From: Thermococcus thioreducens
GTDB taxonomy: Archaea > Methanobacteriota_B > Thermococci > Thermococcales > Thermococcaceae
Length of the DNA stretch: 64,000 nucleotides
NCBI RefSeq assembly: GCF_002214545.1
Contig: NZ_CP015105.1
Span: 1,240,001-1,304,000, forward strand
Direction: 5' to 3'
Part shown: positions 26,451 to 36,180 of the stretch, piece after piece
Layout: the number at the start of each line of letters is the position of its first letter
How positions within the stretch are numbered: position 1 is the first letter of the stretch
Program-made: the position numbers and the translations under genes
The notes under the pieces: generated by a model
Databases searched by the model: none
Told to the model about the DNA's origin: nothing
What the model saw: only the letters and a program-made list of their open reading frames with translations

Positions 26451-28856
26451 TCAGATCCTGGCCCTCTTCAGGAGGAGCGAGTTGCTCACGACGCTGACAC
26501 TGCTTACCGCCATTGCCCCAGCGGCCCACTCGGGCCTGAAGATTATTCCGAAGAGCGGGAAGAGCGCCCCCGCCGCTATCGGGATGAGGATTATGTTGTA
26601 TATCATCGCCCAGAAGAAGTTCTGCTTTATCTTAGATAGGGTTTTCTGGCTGAGCTTTATTGCCTTAACGACGTCCCTTATATCGTTCCTCATGAGGACT
26701 ATCTCGCCGCTCTCCATGGCTATGTCCGTTCCTGAGCTTACGGCTATGCCTATGTCCGCCTGGGCCAGTGCCGGGGCGTCGTTTATGCCGTCGCCGACGA
26801 AGATAACGACCTCGCCCTTCTCCTGGAGCTTTTTCACTTCGTTAGCCTTGTCCCCTGGTAGAACCTCAGCAAGGACGTAGTCTATGTTCAGCTGCCTCGC
26901 TATCGCGTTTGCAGTTCTCCTGTTGTCGCCCGTTATCATGCCGACCTTCTTGCCCATCCTGTGGAGCTCCTCGATGGCCTCCTTTGCGTTCTCCTTTATC
27001 GTATCGGCTATACCGATTACTCCCGCTATTTTGCCGTCTACGGCGACGGTTATGGCGGTCTTTGCCTCGTCTTCAAGCCTTTGAAGCGCGTCCTCCACGT
27101 CCTTTACTGAGTAGCCGTTTTCGGTCATGAGCTTCCTGTTACCGGCGAGGATTTCCCTGCCCTGCACCTTGGCCCTGACACCCTTGCCGGTTATGGCCTC
27201 AAACTCCTCCGGCTCCTCTAGCTCAAGGCCGAGCTCCTCCGCCTTCCTGACTATGGCCTCTCCAAGCGGGTGCTCGGAGCGCTTTTCAGCCGAGGCGACG
27301 AGCCTTATAAGCTCCTTCTCGTCCATGCCGAAGGTTATTACGTCAGTCACTTCAGGCTTGCCCTTTGTGAGCGTTCCAGTCTTGTCAAAGAGCACCACCG
27401 TTGCCTTCCTCGCTATCTCAAGCACCTCTCCGTTCTTGATGAGTATGCCCATCTCGGCCCCCTTGCCCATCCCGACGGTTAGAGCCGTTGGAGTCGCCAG
27501 GCCGAAGGCACACGGGCAGGCTATTACCAGGACACTGATGAGCGTCGTGAAGGCGAAGATGAGCGGCTCCTTGGCTATAAAGGCCCAGTAGACGAAAGAT
27601 GCCAGTGCAACCGTCAGCACTACCGGGATGAAGTAGGTCACTATTTTGTCCGCTATCCTCTGGATCGGGGGCCTGGTGTTCTGGGCCTCTTCAACGAGCT
27701 TGATGATCTGAGCCAGAACCGTGTCGCCACCGACCCTCTTCGCCTCGATCTTGAGCACGGAGTTCCTGTTTATGGTTCCGCCGATGACCTCGTCTCCAGA
27801 TTTCTTGAGGTTGGGTATGGGTTCTCCGGTTATCATTGACTCGTCGACGTAGCTCTCGCCCTCAAGCACAACACCGTCAACCGGTATCTTTTCACCGGGC
27901 TTCACTATCACGATGTCGCCCACCTTGACCTGGCTGACGGGGACTTCGACCTCCTTGCCGTCCCTTATGACCGTCGCCTTCTTCGCCTGCAGGCCCATGA
28001 GCTTCTTGATGGCCTCACTTGTTCTTCCCTTCGCCATGTGCTCAAGGTACCTGCCCAGCAGCAGGAAGGCCAGTAAGAGTACGCTTGCCTCGTAGAAGTT
28101 GTATTCCGCCGGAAGAACGCCGATGGTTGCCAGCACGCTGGCTATATATGCTGAACCGACGCCCATGGAGTACATGACGTCCATGTTGAGCGTTTTGTGC
28201 CTCACCGAGCGGATAGCTTTGAGGAAGATGTCCTTTCCTGAGTAGACTATGACAGGGGTCGCCAGGAGGAACTGTATCCAGAGCATGTAAGGTATCTCAA
28301 AGTCCAGCCCAAGGAGCCAGCGGTACGTCATGAACGTTATTATGCCGCCAAAGAACCACGCCACCACGAGCTTCTTTTTCATTTCTCTGAGGTGCCTTTC
28401 CCTCGCTTCCCTTTCTATGTCAATGCTCTCCTCGCCCTCAACGCCCAGGAACTGGTAGCCGAACTCCTCGATGGTCTTCTTTATGTCGTCCATATCAACC
28501 ATGGTCGGGTCGTAGGTAACGTTTGCCGTCTCGGTCGCCAGGTTAACCCTAACGTCCAGAACGCCGGGGAGCTCCTTGAGGGCCATCTCTATCGTCCTGA
28601 CGCACGAGGCGCAGGTCATACCGCCGATTTTAATAACCGCGTCCCTCTTCTCCCTGACAACACCGTAGCCAACGCTTTCGATGGCCCTGATTATGCTGGA
28701 TATGCTCACCATCGATTCGTCGAATTTTACGTAGGCGCTTTCGGTTGCCAGGTTTACTCTGGCGTCCTTTACGCCGTCGAGCTCTTTAAGTGCCAGTTCT
28801 ATCGTTTTGGCACATGATGCACAGCTCATTCCGGTAATCTTAATATTCACTTCCAC
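26451..28856 (-). CDS. copA: Copper-exporting P1B-type ATPase CopA
   Basis: An 801-residue pump with two N-terminal HMA metal-binding domains ([12 protein letters not shown] and [12 protein letters not shown]). It has the membrane metal site CPCAFG, the phosphorylation loop DKTGTLTKG, the HP motif in SEHPLGEA, and the hinge [11 protein letters not shown]. The CPC motif with two HMA domains indicates Cu(I) export. The GTG start at 28856 follows GGAGGTGAA. It is divergent from the AsnC-TRASH regulator with a shared intergenic region, the classic archaeal copper-resistance arrangement. Confidence 0.95.
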   Translation of the reverse strand: MEVNIKITGMSCASCAKTIELALKELDGVKDARVNLATESAYVKFDESMVSISSIIRAIESVGYGVVREKRDAVIKIGGMTCASCVRTIEMALKELPGVLDVRVNLATETANVTYDPTMVDMDDIKKTIEEFGYQFLGVEGEESIDIEREARERHLREMKKKLVVAWFFGGIITFMTYRWLLGLDFEIPYMLWIQFLLATPVIVYSGKDIFLKAIRSVRHKTLNMDVMYSMGVGSAYIASVLATIGVLPAEYNFYEASVLLLAFLLLGRYLEHMAKGRTSEAIKKLMGLQAKKATVIRDGKEVEVPVSQVKVGDIVIVKPGEKIPVDGVVLEGESYVDESMITGEPIPNLKKSGDEVIGGTINRNSVLKIEAKRVGGDTVLAQIIKLVEEAQNTRPPIQRIADKIVTYFIPVVLTVALASFVYWAFIAKEPLIFAFTTLISVLVIACPCAFGLATPTALTVGMGKGAEMGILIKNGEVLEIARKATVVLFDKTGTLTKGKPEVTDVITFGMDEKELIRLVASAEKRSEHPLGEAIVRKAEELGLELEEPEEFEAITGKGVRAKVQGREILAGNRKLMTENGYSVKDVEDALQRLEDEAKTAITVAVDGKIAGVIGIADTIKENAKEAIEELHRMGKKVGMITGDNRRTANAIARQLNIDYVLAEVLPGDKANEVKKLQEKGEVVIFVGDGINDAPALAQADIGIAVSSGTDIAMESGEIVLMRNDIRDVVKAIKLSQKTLSKIKQNFFWAMIYNIILIPIAAGALFPLFGIIFRPEWAAGAMAVSSVSVVSNSLLLKRARI

Positions 28857-28878
28857 CGGAGTTCACCTCCAATAAATG

Positions 28879-28922
28879 CTTCATTAGTGAATTCATGAAG
28901 TTATTTTTTGCCAAAGTGGAAA
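28879..28922. promoter_or_regulatory. copA/copR operator region
   Basis: Between the divergent genes there is an inverted repeat with arms CTTCAT and ATGAAG (28879-28900). Next to it is TTGCCAAAGTGGAAA (28908-28922), an imperfect TTGCCA-N3-TGGAAA inverted repeat that recurs before other metal genes at 31124, 37331, 49914, 58828 and, in part, 60624. Binding by the copper regulator is inferred. Confidence 0.5.
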
Positions 28923-28977
28923 GAGCAATAGGAGGATTTTTATAGTTTGGAAGAGATAAAATGTACCGGTGAGGGGA

Positions 28978-29595
28978 ATGAAGATAGATGACCTTGATTT
29001 GAAGCTCATTTACCTGCTGATGGACAATTCGCGCCTGAGCATATCAGAACTTGCCGAGAGACTCGGTGTCAGCAGGCCGACAGTAAAATCCCGCCTTGAA
29101 AAGCTTGAGAAGGAAGGGGTGATCCTTGGATATACCGTAAAGCTGAACCCGGAGTTGCTCAGGGCTCACAACGTTGTCGCCCTCATAGTCAAGACGGACA
29201 GTCCGGAAAAGATGAGCGAGTTTGAGGAGATAATAGAGATAAACCGCTTCACAAGCAGGAAGTACCTCATAAAGATCGCCGTTGAGGACATGGAAGAGCT
29301 GAGGAAGGTCATAGAGGGTGCCGGATTCGAGGTCATCGAGATAATGCCCGTCCTTGAGAGCATTGAGAGAACCACTCCCCCGAAGGTCAAGATACCCTTC
29401 AAGTGCGACTACTGTGGCAAAGAGATAGTGGGGGAGCCGATAGTCTACAAGTACCACAACCGGGTTTACTTCCTCTGCTGTCCCACCTGCTTAAGGGAGT
29501 TCAAGAAGACGAGGGAGAACATAGAGAAGTTCAAATTAAAGGAAGAGGACAAAGTAGAGCACGCTCACGAGCACGAGCACCACGCCCATAACTAA
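28978..29595 (+). CDS. copR: Copper-responsive AsnC/Lrp-type regulator with TRASH domain
   Basis: ATG 28978 follows GGTGAGGGG. The 205-residue protein has an N-terminal AsnC-type helix-turn-helix (LSISELAERLGVSRPTVKSR), a dimerisation/effector region, and a C-terminal TRASH metal-binding domain: CDYCGKEI...YFLCCPTCLREF. It ends in a His-rich tail (HAHEHEHHAHN). AsnC-TRASH proteins next to copA are known in archaea as copper sensors (CopR/CopT); in Thermococcus CopR controls the divergent copA. The last 60 bases overlap the 3' end of the CcdA-like gene on the other strand. Confidence 0.93.
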   Translation: MKIDDLDLKLIYLLMDNSRLSISELAERLGVSRPTVKSRLEKLEKEGVILGYTVKLNPELLRAHNVVALIVKTDSPEKMSEFEEIIEINRFTSRKYLIKIAVEDMEELRKVIEGAGFEVIEIMPVLESIERTTPPKVKIPFKCDYCGKEIVGEPIVYKYHNRVYFLCCPTCLREFKKTRENIEKFKLKEEDKVEHAHEHEHHAHN

Positions 29596-30270
29596 ATCTC
29601 CCCTTCCGCTTACCGAGGAGAGCCTGTCCACGGCCCTTCCAAGTCTCGCGTATCTGCTCCCGTAGTGGAAGCCCAGAGTGACTATGGCAAAGGGGAGCAC
29701 GGATATTCCAATGAACACCACGAGCAGCGCCGCCGTGATCCCAGGGGGATACTGGCCGGAAAGCAGGGAGCTCACCAGTAGGTACGAAGGGAGCACACAG
29801 GACAGCGATAGGAACGCCATCACGCCCCCAACAGCAAAGGCTGCCGGCGGGGAGGTGGCCTTTTCAAGTATTATGTTGCTCTTTTCCCTAAGCGGGCTGG
29901 AAACCGGGAGTCTCACGTATCCCAGGGCGGAGAGTATCTTGTAAGCCCCCACCGTTATCCCAAAGGCGACCACAAAGTACCTGAGCAGGGGTATCTTGGT
30001 GTGCAGGTTCATGAGGGCAACGGCTATTATCGAGTACCCAAGAAACGCGCCGACGGTGAACGCCAGGCCGACCCTCAAAACCCTCTTCTCGTCCGTCAGC
30101 GCTATCATCGACAGGAGAAACACTATCATCAGGAATATTGACGGCCGGAGGGCGTTGAGGATTCCGAGGGCGATTATTGAGAACGTTACTCCAGTGAACT
30201 CCGTCACCTGGCTCAGGGAGTCCAGCGGTATATCCGCGGCAGTCATCAGTATTGCTTCCGAAACCGGCAT
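29536..30270 (-). CDS. CcdA/DsbD-like transmembrane protein
   Basis: A 244-residue protein with about six to seven helices. ILNALRPSIFLMIVFLLSMI resembles the first helix of CcdA-type proteins, where a Cys is usual but here the sequence reads ALRPS, and a second Cys-bearing helix is LSLSCVLPSYLLVSSLL. Only one of the two redox cysteines of classical CcdA is present, so electron transfer across the membrane is doubtful and a metal or other transport role is possible. ATG 30270 follows AGGTGAAG. The C-terminus is encoded opposite the His-rich tail of CopR. Confidence 0.65.
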   Translation of the reverse strand: MPVSEAILMTAADIPLDSLSQVTEFTGVTFSIIALGILNALRPSIFLMIVFLLSMIALTDEKRVLRVGLAFTVGAFLGYSIIAVALMNLHTKIPLLRYFVVAFGITVGAYKILSALGYVRLPVSSPLREKSNIILEKATSPPAAFAVGGVMAFLSLSCVLPSYLLVSSLLSGQYPPGITAALLVVFIGISVLPFAIVTLGFHYGSRYARLGRAVDRLSSVSGRGDLVMGVVLVLVSVLYFVLFL

Positions 30271-30279
30271 ATGCTTCAC

Positions 30280-30639
30280 CTAGTGCTCCATGGATGGTGC
30301 CCCAAGGCGCACGATCTCCACGGATGAAGTTGAATTCATTAATATATTAACCTTGTCCCCCCTCGCGAGGCACGGAACTTCTACTGGATGGGTGTATCTG
30401 ACCTTAAGGATCTCGCCTTGTGCGTCTATTATCGCGGTGCAGGTGAGCCTTGTGCCGGTTTGATCCGGAGTGCAGTTTGTATCCGCCAGAACCACGGCGT
30501 TTGTGGAGTTCAGAGGCCGCCCTTCAACAAGGACGCCGTGAAAAGTGTCCTGGACCCCGTTACCTCCAAATGAAAAGTACCCGAGGGCTAGAAGCAACAC
30601 TGCCAGAACTGCCACAGTTCCCCTTACCGCATCTCTCAT
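30280..30639 (-). CDS. Small exported OB-fold-like protein
   Basis: A 119-residue protein with an N-terminal hydrophobic helix (VAVLAVLLLALGYFSFGG) and a beta-rich external domain with three cysteines (ADTNC, RLTC, EVPC) and N-linked sequons. It ends 9 bases before the CcdA-like start and is in one operon with it. The strand pattern and membership with a CcdA-like protein recall CcmE-type OB-fold chaperones, but the heme-binding His is absent, so this is only a suggestion. Confidence 0.6.
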   Translation of the reverse strand: MRDAVRGTVAVLAVLLLALGYFSFGGNGVQDTFHGVLVEGRPLNSTNAVVLADTNCTPDQTGTRLTCTAIIDAQGEILKVRYTHPVEVPCLARGDKVNILMNSTSSVEIVRLGAPSMEH

Positions 30640-30701
30640 AACCTTTCACCGCTCACCACTAGGAACTACAAATTCAACAACAATGAAAACCTGGAGAGGG
30701 C

Positions 30702-31058
30702 TCACTGGCCGCTCTCCTCGACTCCCATATACTTCTCGCAGGTCTCGTGCATCTCCGTCCAGTTGCCGCCCATGTACTGGGTCATATACTCCTCCATGAG
30801 GGGCTCCATCTCATCGTGCATCTCGGTGAAGTTGCCGCTGGCCATGTACTCCTCCATCTGCGCGTACATCTCGTCGTCCATCATGCCGTGCATGCCGTAG
30901 CCCATCATGCCGCCGTGCATGTAGCCGCCCATGGGCCCGAAGCCCCAGCGGCTTCCGGTTCTCTCCGCGATATCGAATCCTCCAGTGTGGGCCATCCCAA
31001 GGGGAACGGCTATGAGCGCTCCGATGAGGAGCCCGATAAACAGGGACTTCCACTCCAT
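30702..31058 (-). CDS. Met/His-rich exported copper-binding-type protein
   Basis: A 118-residue protein with a signal or anchor helix (SLFIGLLIGALIAVPLGMAH) and nineteen methionines in all, many in MHGGMMGYGMHGMMDDEM and EYMTQYMGGNWTEMHE. Such Met-x-x-Met and Met-His clusters outside the cell bind Cu(I) or Ag(I). It is the first gene of the copper operon with the two genes downstream, separated by ~60 bases. Its promoter carries the shared metal motif (31115-31139). Confidence 0.75.
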   Translation of the reverse strand: MEWKSLFIGLLIGALIAVPLGMAHTGGFDIAERTGSRWGFGPMGGYMHGGMMGYGMHGMMDDEMYAQMEEYMASGNFTEMHDEMEPLMEEYMTQYMGGNWTEMHETCEKYMGVEESGQ

Positions 31059-31114
31059 TTCGCATCACCTCTCCATTTTGCTTCCCTCTGTACATTGAGG
31101 CCGAAGGGATAATA

Positions 31115-31139
31115 GGCTTACCATTGACATAATGTGAAA
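31115..31139 (-). promoter_or_regulatory. Shared metal-gene promoter motif, Met-rich gene
   Basis: On the plus strand GGCTTA is followed after 3 bases by TTGACATAATGTGAAA, the same layout as sites at 37322, 49905 and 58819. On the coding strand it lies 57-81 bases before the ATG, where TATA/BRE and an operator would be. A second repeat, CTTTCAGGGATGAAAG (31154-31169), sits just upstream. Confidence 0.5.
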
Positions 31140-31206
31140 GGACATCCCCAAATCTTTCAGGGATGAAAGGATAAGGCCAATCAAATGTTTTCATGAGGTT
31201 AACTTG

Positions 31207-31860
31207 ATGAACACCTCAAAAACAGCCAGAAAGTATGATAGGTTTTCAAAGGTTTACGACCCCTTCGAAAGTCCAATGGAAAGGAGGGCGTTTTCAAAGT
31301 ACCGTGCCAAGGCCCTTTCTCTGGCAGAAGGGAAAGTGCTTGAGATAGGCGTCGGAACGGGAAAGAACCTCCCCTATTATCCCCAAAACGTCGAGGTCAC
31401 TGGCATAGACTTCAGCAGGGGCATGCTTGAAAAGGCTGAGAAAAGGAGAAGAGAACTCGGCCTGAAAAACGTCAGGCTCCTGCATATGGACGTCCAGAAC
31501 CTTGAATTTGAAGAGGACACGTTTGACACTATCGTCAGCACCTTCGTCTTCTGCACCGTTCCCGACCCGATAAAGGGGCTGAAAGAGGCGTATCGGGTGC
31601 TGAAACCCGGAGGGAAAGCCATATTCCTTGAGCACATGAAGAGCAGGTCAAAGCTTCTCAACCTCCTCCTCTACATGATGGAGCCGTTCATGAGGGCCGT
31701 GCTGGGCACGTCCATGCTCAGGGAGACCCAGAACAACATCGAAAAGGAGGGTTTTAAAGTGGAAAGAGTGGAAAACCTCTTCTTTGATATTGTAAAGCTT
31801 ATAATTGCTACAAAGCCCTCGGGTGATCAGGATGATAGCGAGGAAAAACCTGTTCCATGA
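31207..31860 (+). CDS. Class I SAM-dependent methyltransferase
   Basis: A 217-residue methyltransferase of the UbiE/Methyltransf_11 type. The SAM site is VLEIGVGTGKNLPYY, with the acidic VTGIDFSRGML and VRLLHMDVQNL, and the later RVLKPGGKAIFLEHM. The substrate is unknown; some relatives methylate arsenic or quinones, but no arsenic cysteine triad is visible. It overlaps the next ABC permease by 29 bases, and ATG 31207 is chosen after the GAGGTT site. Confidence 0.82.
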   Translation: MNTSKTARKYDRFSKVYDPFESPMERRAFSKYRAKALSLAEGKVLEIGVGTGKNLPYYPQNVEVTGIDFSRGMLEKAEKRRRELGLKNVRLLHMDVQNLEFEEDTFDTIVSTFVFCTVPDPIKGLKEAYRVLKPGGKAIFLEHMKSRSKLLNLLLYMMEPFMRAVLGTSMLRETQNNIEKEGFKVERVENLFFDIVKLIIATKPSGDQDDSEEKPVP

Positions 31861-32953
31861 TAGGGGCAGACTGGTGATAAGCGTGGGCGGGGTGGCCCTT
31901 TCGGTGACCCTTGTCATAATACTCCTCGGAGTGTACTACGGCATGACGACCCTCGGCACGAACTACATCGTGCATACCGACGCCGACCTCTGGGTGGGGC
32001 AGGAGGGCATCCACGACCTGTGGCACACATATTCCCTCCTGCCCAGGGGGCTCGGTGATGAGATAAAAAGCGTGGACGGCGTTGAGAGCGTCCACGAGCT
32101 CATAGGAAGGGCGGTTCAGATAGAGGTCCCAAGGAGCGGGGCGAAAAAGACGGTCTACATAGTTGGCTTTGACCCCACCAGCGGGGTCGGCGGCCCGTGG
32201 GACATCGTCATGGGCACGGGTGAAATAAAGAATGGCGAAGCCGTGGTGGACCAGGTGTTTTTCACAAGGAACGGGCTGAAGCTCGGCCAGACGCTTAGGA
32301 TTGGAGACAAGGAGCTGAGGATAGTCGGGGTCTCGAAGGGGACTTTTGCGGTTGTTTACCCGTATATTTTCGTTACCACTGGAGATGCCGCCGAGATTTT
32401 TGGGACGACCCAGTACGTGAACTACTACCTCGTCCAGCTCTCCGGCGACAGGCCGGCCGCCGATGTGGCGAAGGACATCACAGACAGGCTGAAGGGGAAG
32501 GGAGTATCCGTGGAGATACTGACGAAGGAGAGGTTCATACAGAACCACAAGGATGTCATAAACGAGAGCTTCAACTCCATACTCTTCCCGCTGGTGTTCA
32601 TAGGGTTCATCATCGGCGCGGCGGTCATAGGGCTTACGCTCTACACAATGACGGTTGAGAAGATGAGGGAGTACGCGATACTGAAGGCAATTGGGGCGCA
32701 GAACAGCTTTCTACGGAGGATAGTCTTTGAGCAGGCGGCCATAATAACCCTGCTGGGCTTCATGGCCGGCATCGGCCTTTCCCTGCTCGCCACCCTCTTC
32801 GTACCCAGGTTCGCCCCGGAGTTCTTCGTGGAGATGAACCCCACAACAGTGGGCATAACCTTCGCAGCGGTCCTGCTCATGGGGCTGACCGCGCCGCTGA
32901 TCCCGATAAGGAGGCTCAACAAAGTTGACCCGGTGGTGGTCTTCAATGCCTGA
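31832..32953 (+). CDS. MacB/FtsX-type ABC transporter permease
   Basis: A 373-residue protein with four membrane helices: one at the N-terminus (LVISVGGVALSVTLVIILLG), then a large external domain (residues ~40-250), then three helices near the C-terminus starting VFIGFIIGAAVIGLTLY. This is the FtsX/MacB topology of mechanotransmission ABC proteins that export lipoproteins, peptides or toxins. AILKAIGAQNSFLRRIV is the coupling helix. It overlaps the methyltransferase upstream and the ATPase downstream. Confidence 0.9.
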   Translation: MIARKNLFHDRGRLVISVGGVALSVTLVIILLGVYYGMTTLGTNYIVHTDADLWVGQEGIHDLWHTYSLLPRGLGDEIKSVDGVESVHELIGRAVQIEVPRSGAKKTVYIVGFDPTSGVGGPWDIVMGTGEIKNGEAVVDQVFFTRNGLKLGQTLRIGDKELRIVGVSKGTFAVVYPYIFVTTGDAAEIFGTTQYVNYYLVQLSGDRPAADVAKDITDRLKGKGVSVEILTKERFIQNHKDVINESFNSILFPLVFIGFIIGAAVIGLTLYTMTVEKMREYAILKAIGAQNSFLRRIVFEQAAIITLLGFMAGIGLSLLATLFVPRFAPEFFVEMNPTTVGITFAAVLLMGLTAPLIPIRRLNKVDPVVVFNA

Positions 32954-33686
32954 GGCCATTTTACGGGCAACCAACCTGACCAAGGTCTACGGTTCGGGCA
33001 GAACCGCGGTGAGGGCAGTTGACAGCGTGTCCCTTATCCTCAAGAGGGGAGAGGTGGTTCTTCTCATGGGGCCGTCCGGCTCCGGAAAGACGACGCTCCT
33101 CACCATGCTCAGCGGGCTTCTGAGACCGACCTCAGGTAGCATAAAACTGTACCCACCCGAAAGCCCCCGAAGGCCAATAGAACTGACTGGACTCACCCAG
33201 GACGAGCTGGCGAGGCTCAGGCTTGAGAGGATGGGCTTCATATTCCAGCACTCCAACCTGCTGGAGGCGCTGACGGCGGTGGAGAACGTCATGGTGCCCC
33301 TGCTGATCAGGGGCATAAATAGGGAGGAGGCCAGGAGGCGGGCAGAAGGTCTCCTGGAAGAGCTGGATATGGGGGACAGGCTCAACAGCAGGCCCTCAGA
33401 GCTTTCAGGGGGTGAACAGCAGAGGGTGGCCGTGGCGAGGGCTCTGATAACTGACCCAGACATCATAATAGCCGACGAGCCCACGGCAAACCTCGACTCA
33501 AAGAACGGAAAGGAGGTTATAAAGCTCATCCACGAAAGGGCAAAGAAAGACGGCAAGTGCGTGATTATAGCCACCCACGACCCGAGGATACTCGGCTTCG
33601 CGGACAGGATACTCTACATGGAGGACGGCAGGATATACCGGAAGGACAGCCAGCAGGCCGAAAGGCTGTTGCTCTTTGAGGAGTAG
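32946..33686 (+). CDS. ABC transporter ATP-binding protein, LolD/MacB type
   Basis: A 246-residue ATPase partner of the permease. Walker A is MGPSGSGKTTLL, the Q-loop is in FIFQHSNLLEAL, the signature is ELSGGEQQRVAVARAL, Walker B is IIIADEPTANLD and the switch His is in ATHDPR. These are hallmarks of the LolD/MacB subgroup. ATG 32946 lies inside the end of the permease gene. Together with the methyltransferase it forms a three-gene unit. Confidence 0.93.
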   Translation: MPEAILRATNLTKVYGSGRTAVRAVDSVSLILKRGEVVLLMGPSGSGKTTLLTMLSGLLRPTSGSIKLYPPESPRRPIELTGLTQDELARLRLERMGFIFQHSNLLEALTAVENVMVPLLIRGINREEARRRAEGLLEELDMGDRLNSRPSELSGGEQQRVAVARALITDPDIIIADEPTANLDSKNGKEVIKLIHERAKKDGKCVIIATHDPRILGFADRILYMEDGRIYRKDSQQAERLLLFEE

Positions 33687-33807
33687 CACCCAATGAGCTG
33701 TAAATTCCATTTCCCATTTCTGTCCAAAACCGTTTATTTCAAACTTCCAGTTGAATAGGGCTGAATCATCTTTTCTTTCGTCAAAAGGACAGCTCTCATG
33801 CCGAAAA

Positions 33808-33819
33808 GTATATATATGC
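33808..33819 (+). promoter_or_regulatory. TATA box of cysteine synthase operon
   Basis: AGTATATATATG gives an expected transcription start near 33840, just before GGTGATGG and the ATG at 33854. Confidence 0.55.
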
Positions 33820-33853
33820 AGTTCTATTCATAAATGAGCAGGTGATGGGCAAT

Positions 33854-35026
33854 ATGATGGAAAATTATACAAAATTGGGTATTTATAACGACATCGTCCA
33901 GACGATAGGCAACACACCCCTTGTGAGGCTGAGGAAGATAGAGAGATACTTCAACCTCAAAAACGAGCTCTACGCCAAGGTGGAGTTCTTCAACCCCGGT
34001 GGGAGCATAAAGGACAGGATAGGCAAGTATATGATAGAAGGGGCAAAAAGAGAGGGCAAAATCGTCGAGGGCGGTGTGATAGTCGAGCCAACCTCGGGCA
34101 ACACCGGCGTTGGCCTCGCCCTTGTAGCGGCCGACGAGGGCTACATGACGGTCTTCACGATGCCGGACAAGATGAGCACCGAGAAGGAGCTCCTCCTAAA
34201 GGCCATGGGTGCTTTCGTCATTAGAACGCCCACCGCTGTGGCCCCGGGCGACCCGAACTCCTACTACAAGGTGGCAGAGGCTGTAAGAAACCTCATCTGG
34301 AAGAAGGGGAGGGCGGTAACCCGAGAGGAGCTTAAGGAGATAGTCGAGTACGTTCAGCGGCTCGTTAATGAAGAGAAGCTCGACGAGCTTAAAGCCATCC
34401 TTGAGGATGAAGTGGAGGAAACGCCCTACGCCTACATCCCCAACCAGTACTTCAACAGGTACAACCCCCTGGCGCACTACGAGACCACTGCGAGGGAGAT
34501 ATGGGAGCAGACCGGAGGGGAGATAGACTACCTCTTCGCGGGGATAGGCACCGGGGGGACGATAACCGGAATCGGGCGCTACCTGAAGGAGAGGAAGAAA
34601 GATGTGAAGGTAATAGGCGTTGACCCGGTCGGCTCGATATACAGCCTCGTTAAGAAGGGAATGAGCCTTGAGGAGGCCCTCAAGAAGGCCCACCCCTACC
34701 TCGTTGAGGGCATAGGCGAAGACCTCCTCCCGGAAACCGTCGATTTAAGCCTCGTTGACGATATGGTTGTCGTCAACGACCAGCAGGCCTTTTCAATGAC
34801 CCGCTTCCTCGCGAGGAAGGAAGGAATTCTGGCGGGCGGTTCATCCGGTGCGGCACTCTACGGGGCGGTGAAGTACCTCAAGGAGAAAGGAGTTGAAGGC
34901 AAGAAGGTCGTCGTGATATTCCCGGACACCGGAAGGAACTATCTCACGAAGGTATTCAACGACGAGTGGCTCGTTGCGAACGGCTTTGAGGTCGACGATG
35001 AAAAGGTCCTGGAGGTGCTGAGATGA
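33854..35026 (+). CDS. PLP-dependent cysteine synthase / cystathionine beta-synthase-like enzyme
   Basis: A 390-residue beta-family PLP enzyme. The PLP lysine is in FNPGGSIKDRIG, the substrate loop in EPTSGNTGVGLA, and the phosphate cup in AGIGTGGTITGIGRYL. Compared with common cysteine synthases (~300 residues) it has an insertion of ~65 residues around NLIWKKGRAVTREELKEIV before the YIPNQYFN segment. It could make cysteine from O-acetyl- or O-phosphoserine or act as cystathionine beta-synthase. Being coupled by 4 bases to a gamma-family enzyme favours a transsulfuration role. Confidence 0.88.
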   Translation: MMENYTKLGIYNDIVQTIGNTPLVRLRKIERYFNLKNELYAKVEFFNPGGSIKDRIGKYMIEGAKREGKIVEGGVIVEPTSGNTGVGLALVAADEGYMTVFTMPDKMSTEKELLLKAMGAFVIRTPTAVAPGDPNSYYKVAEAVRNLIWKKGRAVTREELKEIVEYVQRLVNEEKLDELKAILEDEVEETPYAYIPNQYFNRYNPLAHYETTAREIWEQTGGEIDYLFAGIGTGGTITGIGRYLKERKKDVKVIGVDPVGSIYSLVKKGMSLEEALKKAHPYLVEGIGEDLLPETVDLSLVDDMVVVNDQQAFSMTRFLARKEGILAGGSSGAALYGAVKYLKEKGVEGKKVVVIFPDTGRNYLTKVFNDEWLVANGFEVDDEKVLEVLR

Positions 35027-36180
35027 GGTTCTCAACCAAAGCCATCCATGTCGGTGAAGAGCCCGAGAGCATGCAGCACGGCGACGTTGTGTCCCCAATC
35101 CACCTCTCAACCACCTTCGCGAAGAGGAGCATAAAGGAGGTCGAGGAAGGCTACGTCTATTCGAGGAGCGGCAACCCCACGAGGGACGCACTTGAGAGAA
35201 AGCTGGCGGCACTTGAGAACGCAAAGTACGGGCTGACCTTCTCCTCAGGACTCGCCGCCGAATCCACGATACTCCTTGCCCTCCTCAAGAAGGGCGACCA
35301 TGTGGTTGCTTTTGATGACCTCTACGGCGGAACGAAGAGGCTCTTCAACCAGGTGATGGAGCGCTTCGGCATCGAGTTTACCTACGTTGACGCGAGGGAG
35401 CCGGGGAACGTGAGGAGGGCGATAAGGGAGAACACGAGGATGGTCTGGCTCGAAACGCCAACGAACCCCCTCCTCAAGCTCGCGGACATAAGAGCAGTAG
35501 CCGAGATCGCCCACGAGAGAGACATCATCGTGGTCGTGGACAACACCTTTGCCAGTCCTTACTTCCAGAATCCCCTCGACCTCGGTGCCGACATAGTCCT
35601 CCACAGCGTCACCAAGTACCTCGGCGGCCACTCCGACGTTGTCGGCGGGGCTGTGATGGTCAACGACGACGAAATCTATGAGAGGCTCAAGTTCCACCAG
35701 AACGCGGTTGGAGCAATTCTGTCACCTTTTGACTCCTGGCTCGTCATGAGGGGCATCAAAACGCTCGCAGTCAGGATGGAGAGGCACGAGAAGAACGCCA
35801 TGACGATAGCAAAGTATCTTGAGGAGCACCCGCTGGTTGAGCGCGTTTATTACCCCGGCCTGCCCTCACATCCACAGCACGAGCTCGCGAAGAGGCAGAT
35901 GAAGGGATTTAGTGGGATGCTCTCCTTCGAACTCAAAGGGGGACTGGAAGAGGCAGTGAAGTTCATCGAGAGCCTGGAAGTCTTTGCCCTCGCCGAAAGC
36001 CTCGGCGGCGTCGAGTCGCTCATAGAACTGCCAGCAATCATGACCCACGCATCGGTTCCAAGGGATGAGAGGGAGAAGGTCGGCATAAGGGACTCGCTCA
36101 TCAGGGTCTCGGTGGGAATAGAGGACGTTGAAGACCTCATCGAGGACCTTGAGAGGGGCTTTGAGGCGGTGAGAGCATGA
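35023..36180 (+). CDS. Cystathionine gamma-synthase/lyase-type enzyme
   Basis: A 385-residue gamma-family PLP enzyme (Cys/Met metabolism). It has YSRSGNPTRDALERKLAALE, the cofactor Asp in VVVDNTFASPY, the PLP lysine in HSVTKYLGGHSDVVGG, and the C-terminal SLGGVESLIELPAIMTHAS. These fit gamma-synthase and gamma-lyase alike; specificity cannot be read from sequence by eye. With the upstream enzyme it would interconvert homocysteine and cysteine through cystathionine. Confidence 0.92.
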   Translation: MRFSTKAIHVGEEPESMQHGDVVSPIHLSTTFAKRSIKEVEEGYVYSRSGNPTRDALERKLAALENAKYGLTFSSGLAAESTILLALLKKGDHVVAFDDLYGGTKRLFNQVMERFGIEFTYVDAREPGNVRRAIRENTRMVWLETPTNPLLKLADIRAVAEIAHERDIIVVVDNTFASPYFQNPLDLGADIVLHSVTKYLGGHSDVVGGAVMVNDDEIYERLKFHQNAVGAILSPFDSWLVMRGIKTLAVRMERHEKNAMTIAKYLEEHPLVERVYYPGLPSHPQHELAKRQMKGFSGMLSFELKGGLEEAVKFIESLEVFALAESLGGVESLIELPAIMTHASVPRDEREKVGIRDSLIRVSVGIEDVEDLIEDLERGFEAVRA

